64,000 nucleotides of DNA from CAUZIZ01 sp965222655 (GTDB taxonomy: Bacteria; Acidobacteriota; UBA6911; RPQK01; JAJDTT01), in assembly GCA_965222655.1 (NCBI GenBank), contig CBDCUP010000018.1:930001-994000 (forward strand), read 5' to 3'. A model generated the notes under the pieces. The model did not search any database and was not told where the DNA came from. It saw only the letters and a program-made list of their open reading frames with translations. How positions within the stretch are numbered: position 1 is the stretch's first letter; each line of letters opens with the position of its first letter. The translations under genes were made by a program, and so were the position numbers. Of the stretch, positions 1 through 7,722 are shown piece after piece.

Positions 1-594
1 CTTTCGGGAGAGGCCTTGGAAGACTGGATTCCCGTGGTTGGCCTGGCTATCTCGGGGGTCAGCAACAAGTCGATAGCTCGATCCAATCTGATTCCTCCGG
101 ACCAGCGCATCGTCAGGGAGCGACCCAATCTGGTGCCAACCTACGTCATGGCGGGCCTTCTCTTCGTGATCAGCGTGGCAATGGTTGCTCGAGGCTATAT
201 ACAACAGAGCCGACTCCTTGGCCAGATCGAGACACAGATCTCATCGCTGCAGCCCGGGGTCGACGGCGTCATGAAGCTTCGCGAGCAGGTCCAGCAGCAG
301 GAAAAGGACCTATCAGAGATACGGGATCTGATGAAGGGCCGGCAAAATGTACTATCGGTGTTGAAGGAATTGACCGAGAAGATCCCTGATAACACGTTTT
401 TGCAGAATCTGAATCTGCAGGGAGCAAGGGTGAATATGATGGGATACTCATCGTCCGCATCAGCTCTGCTTCCGATACTCGGGGATTCGCAGTATCTGGA
501 GGGCGTGGAATCTCGTTACATTACGCCGGATCGTAGTATGGGCGATCGAGAGAAGTTCAACTTTGAGGCGACTATCAGGCAGAGGGGCGAATGA
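1..594 (+). CDS. GspL/PilM-PilN-like secretion assembly protein, 5' truncated
   Basis: The frame is open from the window edge, so only the last 197 codons are visible. The first residues (around VVGLAISG) look like the tail of an actin-like PilM/GspL cytoplasmic domain. A stretch around SNLIPPDQR resembles the start of PilN. One membrane segment (about residues 44-66 of the visible part) is followed by a coiled coil (about 70-105) and a small alpha/beta periplasmic domain. In GspL these parts form one chain that anchors the secretion ATPase to the inner membrane platform. It overlaps the next gene by 4 bp (ATGA). The order L-M-C-D here equals PilMN-O-P-Q in pilus systems, so family assignment leans on the downstream secretin. 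An internal TTG at 16 is probably not the true start. Confidence 0.7.
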   Translation, partial: LSGEALEDWIPVVGLAISGVSNKSIARSNLIPPDQRIVRERPNLVPTYVMAGLLFVISVAMVARGYIQQSRLLGQIETQISSLQPGVDGVMKLREQVQQQEKDLSEIRDLMKGRQNVLSVLKELTEKIPDNTFLQNLNLQGARVNMMGYSSSASALLPILGDSQYLEGVESRYITPDRSMGDREKFNFEATIRQRGE

Positions 595-1154
595 GGAAGC
601 TTGCATTCCGGGAAAAGCGACTTTTGTCAGTAGGTGGCATTATCGTAATGCTGGTCTTGGTGTTCTTCTATCTGGTTCAGCATTTTACTGATGCGCAGGC
701 GGACATCCAGACCGAGCTGGATACGAAGGCAGATCTCCTGCAGCGTTCGATTCAGCTGGTTCAGCAGAGGAGCCGTTACCTTGAGCGTCTGGATACGTTG
801 GACCGTGCTCTAGAGGATCACAGCAGCATGCTCCTGGCTTCGACCAATTCGAGCAAGGCCACCAGTGAGTTGGAGTTGACTATTCGGAACCTCGCGTCTG
901 AGCAAGGGGTTACTATTGCGCGAAGCAATCCTTTGCAGGAGCGTAAGCTCGGAGAACGCTATTCCAAGATTACGCTGCAGCTCAATCTGCAGGCCTCCAT
1001 GGACCAACTCGTCAATTTTGTCCACGCCCTCTCGAGCTATCCCAAGTTCCTGCTTGTGGAGGATTTCTATCTGGCCGGCTTGCGGGTAAAGAAGAAGATT
1101 CGTCTGCAACCTCGAATGAGTGTGTCAGGCCTGATTCGACTTTATCCGAAGTAG
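591..1154 (+). CDS. GspM/PilO-like inner-membrane platform protein
   Basis: A 187-residue bitopic protein. It has a short basic cytoplasmic N-terminus, one membrane helix (about residues 13-31), a coiled coil (about 35-75), and a ferredoxin-like periplasmic domain to about residue 180. Size and topology match GspM and PilO, which pair with GspL/PilN in the assembly platform. The ATG lies inside the ATGA overlap with the upstream gene, implying translational coupling. The next gene follows after 24 bp. Sequence is weakly conserved in this family, so the call rests on topology and position between a GspL-like and a GspC-like gene. Confidence 0.65.
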   Translation: MRKLAFREKRLLSVGGIIVMLVLVFFYLVQHFTDAQADIQTELDTKADLLQRSIQLVQQRSRYLERLDTLDRALEDHSSMLLASTNSSKATSELELTIRNLASEQGVTIARSNPLQERKLGERYSKITLQLNLQASMDQLVNFVHALSSYPKFLLVEDFYLAGLRVKKKIRLQPRMSVSGLIRLYPK

Positions 1155-1178
1155 GGCATCAGTACAGGAGAGTCAAGA

Positions 1179-2075
1179 ATGAAACAGGGAATTCTGGTAC
1201 TGAACCTATTGATGGTAATTGGGACTGCCGTCCTGGCAGAACAACTGATCTCCGGCTGGGAGGCGTTTGAGGAAACGAATAGCGTCGAGCGGCTGATCGG
1301 TCAGGTCGAGCCCAGTCAAGTGGGGCCGGCCGATGCCGGGGTGGGGCTGGAGGTAGGTCCCAGGCCCTTTCCCGAGTTTCTGATCATCGCCGAGAAGAAT
1401 CTTTTCACGCCCCAGCGAGGTCCCGAGGCGGAGGAAGAGATCGAGCCGGAGGAGGAGAAGGCCCCCGTTCTTCCGATGAAGCCCGCTCTGACCGGGGTGT
1501 CCAGGATGAATGGGAAAAGGCGCGCTTTTCTTACGGTTTACGAGGGAAAAAAGAGCTCCGGAAAATCCCGGTCGGTTGCGATTGGAGATGAGGTCCAAGG
1601 GTACAAGGTCAGCGAAATCACCGACACGACGGTCCTATTGACCTGGCGTGACCAGGAAGTGCTTATCGATATCTTTGACACCAAGGGAGCGCCTCAGCAA
1701 GCAGCCGCTGCGTACAAAGGGGCTGCGGTTACCGTAATCACAGTCGGAGCAGCTCCTGCGGCGGTGGAGACGACCACGGCCTCTGCGAAGGAGAAGGAGG
1801 CGCGGGGGCTTGAAGTTGGCACGGCGGGTTCTTCTGCCCAGGCCAGTTCAGGCGGACGAGGCCAGGGTGGACGAGGCCAGGGTGTACGAGGCCAGGGTGG
1901 ACGAGGCCAAGGTGGACGAGGCCAAGGTGGACGAGGCCAGGGCTTAGGCCAGGGCGGCTCACGAGGTGGTCGGGGTGGACTCGGTGGGGGAAGAGGACAA
2001 TCCGGGTTCGGCGGGGGGCAGGGAAGAGGTTTGCCGGGCAATCTTGGCCTTTCTGGACAGGGACGCCGCTACTAG
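1179..2075 (+). CDS. GspC/PilP-like protein with Gly-Arg-Gln repeat tail
   Basis: A 298-residue protein with an N-terminal membrane anchor (about residues 3-20). A periplasmic stretch contains the NLFTP-type motif (about residue 75) that marks GspC homology regions. A small beta domain (about 95-165) resembles the HR domain that binds the N0 domain of the secretin. From about residue 215 the chain is a low-complexity Gly/Arg/Gln tail encoded by 15-bp tandem repeats, which GspC and PilP do not normally have. RBS GGAGAG precedes the ATG. It lies directly before gspD, the expected partner. The repeat tail may vary in length between strains. Confidence 0.65.
   Translation: MKQGILVLNLLMVIGTAVLAEQLISGWEAFEETNSVERLIGQVEPSQVGPADAGVGLEVGPRPFPEFLIIAEKNLFTPQRGPEAEEEIEPEEEKAPVLPMKPALTGVSRMNGKRRAFLTVYEGKKSSGKSRSVAIGDEVQGYKVSEITDTTVLLTWRDQEVLIDIFDTKGAPQQAAAAYKGAAVTVITVGAAPAAVETTTASAKEKEARGLEVGTAGSSAQASSGGRGQGGRGQGVRGQGGRGQGGRGQGGRGQGLGQGGSRGGRGGLGGGRGQSGFGGGQGRGLPGNLGLSGQGRRY
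1854..1943 (+). repeat. 15-bp tandem repeat, six units, inside the GspC-like gene
   Basis: Six 15-bp units of the form GGACGAGGCCAGGGT with single-base variants encode G-R-G-Q-G blocks. The unit is a multiple of three, so copy-number change keeps the frame. Confidence 0.9.
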
Positions 2076-2145
2076 CTGTTGAGGAAAATGAAATGCGAAT
2101 CTGGACGATCTCCAGAGCTTCCAACTCGATATTGATTGAATCAAA

Positions 2146-4776
2146 ATGATGTGGTTCTCAACGTTCATAATTCTAGCGATACTGACGCAAACCGGGATGG
2201 CTGCTCCTGCGCTTGCCCTTTTCCAACAGGCGACGACTACGAAACGGCAAGGCTCGGCCGTAGCTGATCCCGATCAACTTCCCGGTAATGTCGGGATTCC
2301 CACTCCTCCGAGTGTGGATCACGAAGCGGAAATGATGGAGCAGCGGCGACTGCAGTTGGAGGAGCTCTATAAGGAGAGGGTGAAAAAGGACTCCGGCGGG
2401 CAGAATGGTGCCCCCAAGGTTCACACCGCTGCTCCGGCCACTCCGGCTGCCACGCCTCCAGCCGTGAACCCGGCCGTCGTCATGGTTCCAAAGGCCCTGC
2501 CGCCGGCGCCAAGACCAGACGCAGGCAAGGCGAAAGCGGCCGGCGGTTCCGGAGTAAGCCTTTCCTTTACGGAAGCGCCGATCGATCGCGTGGTCAATGC
2601 CATCATGACCGAGCTGGGGTACTCCTACATCATTGATCCCTCGGTTTCTGGCTCGGTGAATCTCTTTACCGTGGATGAGATTCCGCGAGATAAGTTGTTT
2701 GGGGTCATGGAGCAGGTTCTCAAGATGAACGGACACGCGGTCGTCCGACAAGAGGGCCTGTACGTGGTGCTTCCCATTCCGAAGAGTCCTAAGATTCCCC
2801 ATCGGATTCTGGTGCCGCCAACCCAGCGTAGCAAGAAGAGCAGGGAACCAGCGGCATCCCAGGAAAACAAGCCGGCCGGCAAGGAGTCTCAGCAAGAGGA
2901 AACGCAAGAAGCAAGCCCGCAGCAGAAGACTGGGCAGGAGGCTGAGACTTCCGAGAGCTCAGAACTGGGGCCCCAAGGGGCAGCTCTGAAGCCAGTCACC
3001 ACTGAGCCGTCCTTGACCCCTCAGAATCCCCAGGAAGAGACCAAGCAGGAGCCCGATAGTCCAGGGCCTACTGTGCTTACCGTGGGGCAGTCCGAAGCCG
3101 CGGCCCAGATCGAGCATGAAGAAGGCGTTTTCACCTATATCATTCCCCTTCACTACCTGCCGTCTTCGGACGTGCTGACCATGGTTCAGCCGTTCATCAC
3201 CGAAGGTGCCACGGTCATCGATTTTGTCTCCGCCAATATCCTGATCATCACGGATTATCGTAGGAATATTCAACAGGTTCTCAACCTGGTCAGGGTTCTA
3301 GACACCGACTATTTTGATCTGAACACGGTCGAGCTCATCGAGATCCAAAACAATTCGGTGTCGGACGTCGCCGAGGACCTGGGCAAGATCTTTGCTCCCG
3401 GCGACAAGGCGGGCGGAGTCCGTATGGTAGCTATTGAGCGCTTGAACAGCTTGCTTGTGGTCACCCACGCGCCGTCGGTGTTGGACGAGGTGAAGGAATG
3501 GCTCGAGCGGCTGGATGCTCCCTCCACCAACATGAATATGAAGACCTACGTCTACGAGGTCGAGAACAACACGGCGGCGAATATCGCCGAAGTCTTGGCA
3601 CAACTCTATGAAGGCGGCGAAGGGCTGCCCACATCGGCAACCGAGGGGGAGGGAAAAGGAGAGGCGACGAGGAGGCCGACCCAGCAGGCTGGCTTCGTAG
3701 AGGAAAGGGAGCGCCGGCGGGGAGGTATGGGAAGAGGGGGCATGGGACCGTCGTTGGAAGGGCGTCCCATGAGTACGCAGTCCAATATTCGAGCCGTCGA
3801 TGCCGGCAATGTGCGTATTATCGTCAATGAGTTCAACAACTCGCTCATCATCCAGTCTACAGAGGCAGACTATCGGTTTCTTCTACAGACCATAAGGCAA
3901 TTGGATGTTCTGCCCCGGCAGGTTTTGATCGAAGCCAGAATCTATTCCGTGGATCTCACTGATAATCTCAGCTTCGGTGTCGCCGCCTTTCTCCGTGCGC
4001 AACAATCGGAAGGGCCTGCTACGACGGGTAGTATTTCGGGCGCCGGCGACGGAGGGGCCGGTGGCACGTTTAACGTTGTAACACGAGCTATTATCGGGCA
4101 AGCGCGAGAGCTGGAAGCGACAATCAACGCCTTACGCTCACAGACCAATGTCGAGTTGGTTGAGGCCCCCCGCTTGATGGCCGTCGACGGCATGCAAGCC
4201 TCTATCAACGTCGGGGCTGAGGTCCCCGTTACCACTTCGTCCTATGGAAATCCTCTGGGGGGACTGGGTGGAGCCCAGAATTTCGTCAGTTCGATCCAGT
4301 TTCGCCCAACTGGAACCACGCTGCTGATCATGCCCCGGATCAGCGCCGGCGGTATCGTGACGATGGATCTAGCGGTTGAAGTCAGCTCCGCTACCGGTGC
4401 CGCGCTGACGCCGACCATCAATCGCAGCTATGTGGAAACGTCCCTGATCGTCAGAGATGGACAGACAGTCGCGATCGCAGGCGTCATCAGCGAGTCCCTC
4501 AACCGGTCAAAGAGTCGGGTTCCCCTGCTTGGGGATATTCCTATTGTTGGCGCTCTTTTTGGTAGTACGACCAAAGATAAACGTCGAGCCGAACTCGTCG
4601 TCTTCATCACGCCCCACGTCATTCGAAATCTTCCGACGGCTGTGGAGCTCACGCTCGATTTTCAGCGCTCTCTCAAGAACGCTTACAGTTTCATCGAAAG
4701 AAATCGCATTGAGGAGAAGCAACTGAAGCAGTGGCGTCGCGAAGAAGAGTTAAAGAGAGAGGCCGAAGGTCGCTAA
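2146..4776 (+). CDS. gspD: Type II secretion secretin GspD
   Basis: An 876-residue outer-membrane secretin. It has a signal peptide (about residues 1-24), then a Pro/Ala-rich linker. An N0 domain (about 138-215) is followed by an unusual Gln/Glu/Pro-rich spacer of about 110 residues (about 220-325). Three N-type ring domains follow (N1 about 326-395, N2 about 396-460, N3 about 465-590, with a Gly-rich loop around 500-545). The C-terminal secretin domain (about 600-835) carries the VELVEAPRLMAVDG strand, a GAEVPV segment and the conserved LLGDIPIVGALF motif. Three N1-type repeats favour GspD over PilQ. It is last in the operon; substrates are probably the secreted proteins encoded elsewhere. 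The long acidic/Gln spacer after N0 is not typical of the family. Confidence 0.9.
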   Translation: MMWFSTFIILAILTQTGMAAPALALFQQATTTKRQGSAVADPDQLPGNVGIPTPPSVDHEAEMMEQRRLQLEELYKERVKKDSGGQNGAPKVHTAAPATPAATPPAVNPAVVMVPKALPPAPRPDAGKAKAAGGSGVSLSFTEAPIDRVVNAIMTELGYSYIIDPSVSGSVNLFTVDEIPRDKLFGVMEQVLKMNGHAVVRQEGLYVVLPIPKSPKIPHRILVPPTQRSKKSREPAASQENKPAGKESQQEETQEASPQQKTGQEAETSESSELGPQGAALKPVTTEPSLTPQNPQEETKQEPDSPGPTVLTVGQSEAAAQIEHEEGVFTYIIPLHYLPSSDVLTMVQPFITEGATVIDFVSANILIITDYRRNIQQVLNLVRVLDTDYFDLNTVELIEIQNNSVSDVAEDLGKIFAPGDKAGGVRMVAIERLNSLLVVTHAPSVLDEVKEWLERLDAPSTNMNMKTYVYEVENNTAANIAEVLAQLYEGGEGLPTSATEGEGKGEATRRPTQQAGFVEERERRRGGMGRGGMGPSLEGRPMSTQSNIRAVDAGNVRIIVNEFNNSLIIQSTEADYRFLLQTIRQLDVLPRQVLIEARIYSVDLTDNLSFGVAAFLRAQQSEGPATTGSISGAGDGGAGGTFNVVTRAIIGQARELEATINALRSQTNVELVEAPRLMAVDGMQASINVGAEVPVTTSSYGNPLGGLGGAQNFVSSIQFRPTGTTLLIMPRISAGGIVTMDLAVEVSSATGAALTPTINRSYVETSLIVRDGQTVAIAGVISESLNRSKSRVPLLGDIPIVGALFGSTTKDKRRAELVVFITPHVIRNLPTAVELTLDFQRSLKNAYSFIERNRIEEKQLKQWRREEELKREAEGR

Positions 4777-4777
4777 G

Positions 4778-5019
4778 CTGAAACTTCATTGGGTAGGAGA
4801 TCATCCAAGAGTCGCCAATGACAGAGCCGTGACTGCAAAGGAGCGGTCCCGGCATACGGATGCCGGAAACAACCGACCAAACAGACGGTGGCCGATTGCA
4901 TCTCCTTTTTTATGGCATGTCCCGATCGGTGATCGGGACCGCTCCTTTGCAGTCACGGCTCGGTCATTGGCGGTAGCGACAATCACGGCAGACGTAACCG
5001 AAGTTTCGTTCTCGAATGG
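4778..5019. repeat. GAAACTTC-bounded intergenic repeat, copy 1
   Basis: It starts with CTGAAACTTCATTG (4778-4791) and ends with CCGAAGTTTCGTTCTCGAATG (from 4998), so the termini are inverted GAAACTTC/GAAGTTTC. It contains the long inverted repeat described separately. A second copy follows directly (5046-5269) and a third lies at 47387-47507. No coding potential is seen. It looks like a small non-autonomous intergenic repeat. Confidence 0.5.
4814..4971. repeat. 38-bp near-perfect inverted repeat with 82-bp loop
   Basis: 4814-4851 pairs with 4934-4971 with a single mismatch; the arms begin GCCAATGAC and end GGTCCCG. Transcription in either direction would give a very stable hairpin. It sits inside the first GAAACTTC-bounded repeat, 37 bp after gspD, and could act as a terminator or be a REP-like element. 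Confidence 0.85.
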
Positions 5020-5045
5020 GGCAGCGTAGCGGGGGCGGGACTGAC

Positions 5046-5269
5046 CTGAAACTTCATTGCTGCTCCCCCCTTCGGAGTTCGCCTGTTCCGCGTTCTGCGG
5101 AATGCTGAACCGCGAAATATCGAACAAGTGAATTTCGAAGGACTCGCTGCGAGCGACAGTGCCGCGAACGGCTTGACCCGTTAGCAGCGTGAGGCCAATT
5201 TCCGAGGAGAGAGCTGGACAGCAGCAGAATCTACCCTGTCCGCGACCCCGAAGTTTCTTTATTGAATGA
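5046..5269. repeat. GAAACTTC-bounded intergenic repeat, copy 2
   Basis: It starts with the same CTGAAACTTCATTG as copy 1 and ends with CCGAAGTTTCTTTATTGAATG (from 5248). The interior differs from copy 1. Non-coding. Confidence 0.45.
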
Positions 5270-5340
5270 TCCAGCCAGGCCGGCGGTGGCGCTAATCCGG
5301 TTTATTCACAAGGTCTTCGTAACGAGGCGGTGACAGCGCC

Positions 5341-5415
5341 AATCCTGGCAGGCTTGTGACCGAAGCATCCGCAATCGTACTCGTGCAACTACGTCGAGGA
5401 AGCCAACCGAGCCGA
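5341..5415. repeat. Dispersed intergenic repeat (TACGTCGAGGA family), copy A
   Basis: This stretch shares an ordered series of motifs with 56281-56350: TCCTG-CA, AGGCTTG, GACCGA, CCGCA-TCGTACT, then ACGTCGAGGA and GCCAACCGAGC. Overall similarity by eye is roughly three quarters. Both copies lie in gene-free DNA. The rest of 5270-5505 shows no gene. Confidence 0.55.
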
Positions 5416-5505
5416 ACGCAGCCAAGGCAGATGATGGCACCGCAGTAGAAAACCTGTGAATAATCCCCGGGTCAAGAGAATAATCCGGGTTAAGAGAGGA
5501 GAGAC

Positions 5506-5958
5506 TCAGTCCGGTAGCTGCTGAGCCTTTCGGTAGATTTCGATCGCTTCCTGCGTTCTACCTCGATCCTTCAGGTACTTTGCCTTATACATCAAAAGCG
5601 TGTACTTGCTGGCCCGTTCTCGAAGCTGAGAAATCGAACTGTTGAGAATCTCGTGCGCGGTTCTATGCTGACCCGCTTCGGTCATCGACTTGGCGAAGGT
5701 GAGCGCCGAATAGACGACCAAAGTTTCGTCTTTTCCTGTCAGGCCCAGCTCCAGAATCTTGCGAAATTCAGGGAGGACCGCCGCGTACTTACCCTCTTCG
5801 ATCAAGATAGAAATAATTTCATGCTCAGCGCCAGCATACTCCAGCTTGGCCTGAATTTCGGCGTCTGCCTGCACTTCGGTTTGACCGACGACCACCTGTC
5901 CCGATACAACCGGATTCAAAGCCCCCAGACATAAGAGAAGCAGGGCAATCCTTTTCAT
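5506..5958 (-). CDS. Exported small TPR-like protein
   Basis: A 150-residue protein with a signal peptide (about residues 1-20). The rest is all helical and has TPR-like pairs: AQHE/ILIEEGKYAAVLPEF-type residues at about 45-70, then a second pair near the C-terminus (YKAKYLKDRG, QEAIEIYRKAQ). It probably acts in the periplasm as a protein-binding scaffold. The start codon overlaps the stop of the anti-sigma gene by 4 bp, so it is the third gene of the sigma/anti-sigma operon and may take part in the same envelope response. No specific family is recognised. Confidence 0.7.
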   Translation of the reverse strand: MKRIALLLLCLGALNPVVSGQVVVGQTEVQADAEIQAKLEYAGAEHEIISILIEEGKYAAVLPEFRKILELGLTGKDETLVVYSALTFAKSMTEAGQHRTAHEILNSSISQLRERASKYTLLMYKAKYLKDRGRTQEAIEIYRKAQQLPD

Positions 5959-6452
5959 TCGTGGCTCCTGGACTGTCTAAAAGGATTGTCTCTCAGTTCC
6001 CTTGCGTCCTCGATTCCCGCCCAGAAGGGGTTTCCCTTTACCTCGACGGTATAGGAGTCTAGGTGCGCCAGAATCTGCGGGTTCGGTCCCAACTTGGACC
6101 CAGAGTCAAGGAAGACAGCCGAAAGCATCAAGAGCAGGACCAGACTAGCGAAGGCATAGCGCAGTTCGTGAAGCTGGAACGCTTCCTGGATCTGCCCAAG
6201 TACCCATCGCCAGCGAGCAGGTTCCGAACTCTGGAGCTGCGCTTGGATTCGATTCCAGATCAGAGGAGGAGGTTCCAGCTGGAAACGCTCGCCTCCCAGC
6301 AAATCCACGAACTCCAGCTCCTGTTTCAGAAACCCCGAGCAACCCGAGCAGGAAGCCAGATGCTCCTCTACCTGTGTCCGGTATTCCGGCTCGAGGTTGT
6401 GATCGGCCAGAGCCGAGAGCTGTGGCCGAAAATGCTGGCAGTTGGACTTCAT
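5955..6452 (-). CDS. Zinc-finger anti-sigma factor (membrane)
   Basis: A 165-residue protein. The N-terminal half carries the zf-HC2 anti-sigma motif: an early Cys (CQHF) and the H-x3-C-x2-C group in EEHLASCSGC at about residues 30-38. One membrane helix (about 98-115, rich in Leu) leaves a short periplasmic tail. Such proteins hold their cognate ECF sigma factor inactive at the membrane until a signal triggers release. It overlaps the sigma gene upstream and the exported repeat gene downstream by 4 bp each, a typical coupled operon. Confidence 0.85.
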   Translation of the reverse strand: MKSNCQHFRPQLSALADHNLEPEYRTQVEEHLASCSGCSGFLKQELEFVDLLGGERFQLEPPPLIWNRIQAQLQSSEPARWRWVLGQIQEAFQLHELRYAFASLVLLLMLSAVFLDSGSKLGPNPQILAHLDSYTVEVKGNPFWAGIEDARELRDNPFRQSRSHE

Positions 6453-7039
6453 GTCTGTCGCTTCAAGTAAGTTTTGACGTAATCCTTGACGATAAGCCGA
6501 GCTCGATAGATATCTGTCTTGACCGACAGCAGGGAACGTCCCACGATTTCCGCAATATCGTCATACTTCATCTTCTGAAACACCCCGAGGACGAATACGT
6601 CCCGGTATTTGGGCGACATCGACTCCAGAGCCTTCTGCACGATCCCGTTGAGCTCATGAGCCAGAAACCTTCTCTCAGGATCGAGATCGAGGGTGTCCTC
6701 TGCCACCAACCTGGGCAAGAAGAAATCATCCTCATCGATTGATACCTCTGTCGTCCGTTGCGACCTTCTCAGCTTCTGATAGACTTCGTTTCGAGCGATC
6801 CGATAAAGCCAGAACTTGAATTGCTCCGGATCTCTAAGGCTCTTGAGTTCACTATGAACCTTCAAGAACGTATCCTGAGTCAGATCCTCCGCATCCTCTG
6901 TCGAGCCAATCAGCCGCCAGATAAAGTTATAGATCCGCTTCGAAAAGAGAGAATAAAGCGTCTGAAACGCTTCCGGGGAGCCATCTTGGACGCCCCTTAT
7001 CACCTCTCTCAGCTCTTCTGGGCTGACTTCCTCAGGCAT
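6449..7039 (-). CDS. ECF-family RNA polymerase sigma factor
   Basis: A 196-residue sigma-70 factor with only region 2 (about residues 22-95, with the DAEDLTQDTFLKV core at about 48-60) and region 4 (about 130-190, ending in a helix-turn-helix around EIVGRSLLSVKTDIYRAR). Region 3 is absent, as in ECF factors. It directs RNA polymerase to a regulon, usually including its own promoter. The next gene encodes its likely anti-sigma. Upstream is about 680 bp without a gene, where its promoter should lie. Confidence 0.9.
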   Translation of the reverse strand: MPEEVSPEELREVIRGVQDGSPEAFQTLYSLFSKRIYNFIWRLIGSTEDAEDLTQDTFLKVHSELKSLRDPEQFKFWLYRIARNEVYQKLRRSQRTTEVSIDEDDFFLPRLVAEDTLDLDPERRFLAHELNGIVQKALESMSPKYRDVFVLGVFQKMKYDDIAEIVGRSLLSVKTDIYRARLIVKDYVKTYLKRQT

Positions 7040-7722
7040 CGTCAGGCGAATAAGCGGTTGAATTGTGGCTTCCCGCTTCTCCTACGAAGCCCTCGGACCT
7101 ATCAGCCTCTCTCTCGTGAAAGCAATGGTAGAAGATGATTGGCGAAAGCGATAGTTGCAAAGGTTTTAGGCGGTTCAGTCTGCATCTCGAGTCAGGGGTC
7201 TCGTGCACTATATCCCATTTTTGTGGTGGCGACCCATTTCGGGTTGGCACAGAGGGACCGGGAGGAAGTAGGCGCCTCGATTCAGGGATCGGGAGGAACA
7301 CGAGAAGGCTTCAAACTCTTGGGACGGCCCCCAGGCAGGGCTACGGCTTTGGCTCGATGGCTTGAGTAAAAAGGTCTAATGATCAGTCGCCGTCCGCCGA
7401 TAATACTACAGTGCTGTGTTTGCCTGGTGGACCGGTTTCGCTTCGGTGGGTCGACTCTCACCTGCTCTCTGGTTCTGAGGAATCTGGGTCGTCGCCAGAC
7501 GGTGTGGCCCCGGTATTGGGCGGGCAGAATCCGAAAACAGATAGCGGTGGAGCCGATTTTTACAGTCTCGGAATTTCAATCAAGTGAGCTGTTCTCTGAG
7601 ACCGCCCTTTCGTCACAGCCGGGGTGTCCCGAAACAGCCTTTTACGGCCTTGGCCGTCGGCACGAAGTGCCTACTTAAACCATCCTGCTATAAAGAAACT
7701 GGACTAGTAAACCAGGGGAAAA
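7040..7722. other. Gene-free region upstream of the sigma operon
   Basis: No frame here has convincing codon use or family resemblance; short frames such as 7135-7369 look spurious. It must hold the divergent promoters for the sigma operon (-) and the 7723 gene (+). It also contains the miniature IS91-like element at 7562-7675. Confidence 0.6.
7562..7675 (-). mobile_element. Miniature element with both ends of the IS91-like transposon
   Basis: Read on the minus strand, it begins AGTAGGCAC, continues through GTGCCGACGGCC and GGCCGTAAAAGG, and ends ACAGCTC...GAAATTCCGAGACTGT. The same series forms the left (60564 onward) and right (to 62039) ends of the IS91-like element, with its transposase gene deleted. 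It is 114 bp, non-coding, and contains a hairpin (GGCAC/GTGCC). It is most simply a non-autonomous derivative moved in trans by that transposase. Confidence 0.75.

Noticed and set aside
1694..2041. 115-codon minus-strand frame with Pro-Trp-Pro-Arg repeats
   Set aside because: It is the complement of the 15-bp repeats in the GspC-like gene.
7135..7678. Short plus-strand frames between the sigma factor and FG-GAP genes
   Set aside because: They overlap each other, lack RBS and family resemblance, and one runs through the miniature IS91-like element.
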